From Dehalococcoidia bacterium (GTDB taxonomy: Bacteria > Chloroflexota > Dehalococcoidia > Dehalococcoidales > W498): 64,000 bases of DNA. The stretch covers positions 79,062 through 143,061 of the forward strand of contig DUEE01000014.1 of the NCBI GenBank assembly GCA_011170285.1, read 5' to 3'. Within the stretch, counting starts at the first letter, position 1; every line of letters starts with the position of its first letter. The notes below the pieces were generated by a model. It made no database searches and had not been told where the DNA came from. It saw nothing but the letters and a program-made list of their open reading frames with translations. Made by a program: the position numbers and the translations under genes. Positions 63,879 through 64,000 of this stretch are shown here, piece by piece.

Positions 63879-64000
63879 TGGTCCCCGAAATTTGGACAGG
63901 TTGTTAAGAGCGGGTTCTGCTCCTAAAATAACAAAGGAAGGAGGAGCAGGACATGAAACAAAACCGAAGGAAACACAGCCCATCATTTAAAGCCAGGGTA
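63879..64000 (+). mobile_element. Left end of an IS3-type insertion sequence (partial)
   Basis: A terminal-repeat-like TGGTCCCCGAAATTTGGAC begins near 63879, followed by a ~70-base leader and an IS3-type transposase start. The rest is outside the window, so the second terminal repeat and target duplication cannot be seen. Confidence 0.65.
63953..64000 (+). CDS. IS3-family transposase OrfA, N-terminus (partial)
   Basis: The ATG at 63953 follows AAGGAAGGAGGAGCAGG and opens MKQNRRKHSPSFKARV, which continues past the window edge. The RRKHSPxFKA(K/R)V stretch is the usual start of IS3-group OrfA helix-turn-helix proteins. Only 16 residues are visible, so the subgroup and integrity are unknown. 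Confidence 0.7.
   Translation, partial: MKQNRRKHSPSFKARV

Noticed and set aside
1-64000. CRISPR array, rRNA genes, prophage or reductive dehalogenase genes
   Set aside because: No regularly spaced direct repeats, rRNA-like sequence, phage structural genes or TAT/corrinoid dehalogenase motifs were seen.

Overview
The window looks like chromosome of an uncultured, strictly anaerobic Chloroflexota bacterium, most likely Dehalococcoidia. This is inference from content, not from a database search. The pointers are zinc-type ribosomal proteins (S4, S14, L24, L36), a bacterial Elp3 of the kind known from Dehalococcoides, soluble Hdr/Flox redox genes, DUF5667-linked ECF sigma genes and moderate GC. 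No CRISPR array, prophage or dehalogenase is present.

Region 1 (1-16.9 kb, + strand) is one long translation operon. It starts with the tail of fusA and runs through the S10, spc and alpha ribosomal genes, secY, adk, map, infA, rpmJ, rpoA and rplQ to truA, rplM and rpsI. Many genes overlap or nearly touch, and several starts are GTG or TTG. A sirtuin and an SDR reductase follow.

Region 2 (18.6-27 kb, - strand) carries a membrane HdrD-like Fe-S oxidoreductase, a B-box membrane protein, plsY, ymdB, rny, recX, recA and nadE.

Region 3 (27.2-34.1 kb) is an electron-transfer locus of two convergent operons. The + strand set (MvhD-like, FrhB-like, HydB-like, HydG-like) matches the FloxDCBA layout. 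The - strand set is hdrCBA. Together they suggest an NADH-linked, flavin-based HdrABC-FloxABCD complex.

Region 4 (34.2-42.9 kb) has surE, then rpmH-rnpA-yidD-[beta-propeller lipoprotein]-yidC-jag, ileS and an HtrA-like lipoprotein protease. The propeller gene inside the yidC cluster is unusual, and dnaA is absent.

Region 5 (43-51.3 kb, - strand) is a complete trpEGDCFBA operon followed by a second, TrpB2-type synthase gene. It is controlled by a clear T-box riboswitch with a UGG (Trp) specifier, preceded by a good promoter. tRNA-Glu(TTC) lies just upstream in the other direction.

Region 6 (51.5-64 kb) is a mosaic: a HIT protein, an MBL hydrolase, a small zincin, Elp3 divergent from a Trm9-like methyltransferase, several hypothetical membrane or lipoprotein genes, rimI, an ECF sigma operon (sigma, DUF5667, SIMPL, secreted protein), queH, and the left end of an IS3-type element at the right edge. 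The Elp3/Trm9-like pair suggests a eukaryote- or archaea-like wobble-uridine pathway. Members of a GGGGATAAAGGGGGTGAGG-type dispersed repeat with hairpins lie at 28.7, 54.9 and 56.6 kb. Two genes (floxB-like and the HIT gene) lack any ATG/GTG/TTG at the expected start and have an AUA codon there instead.
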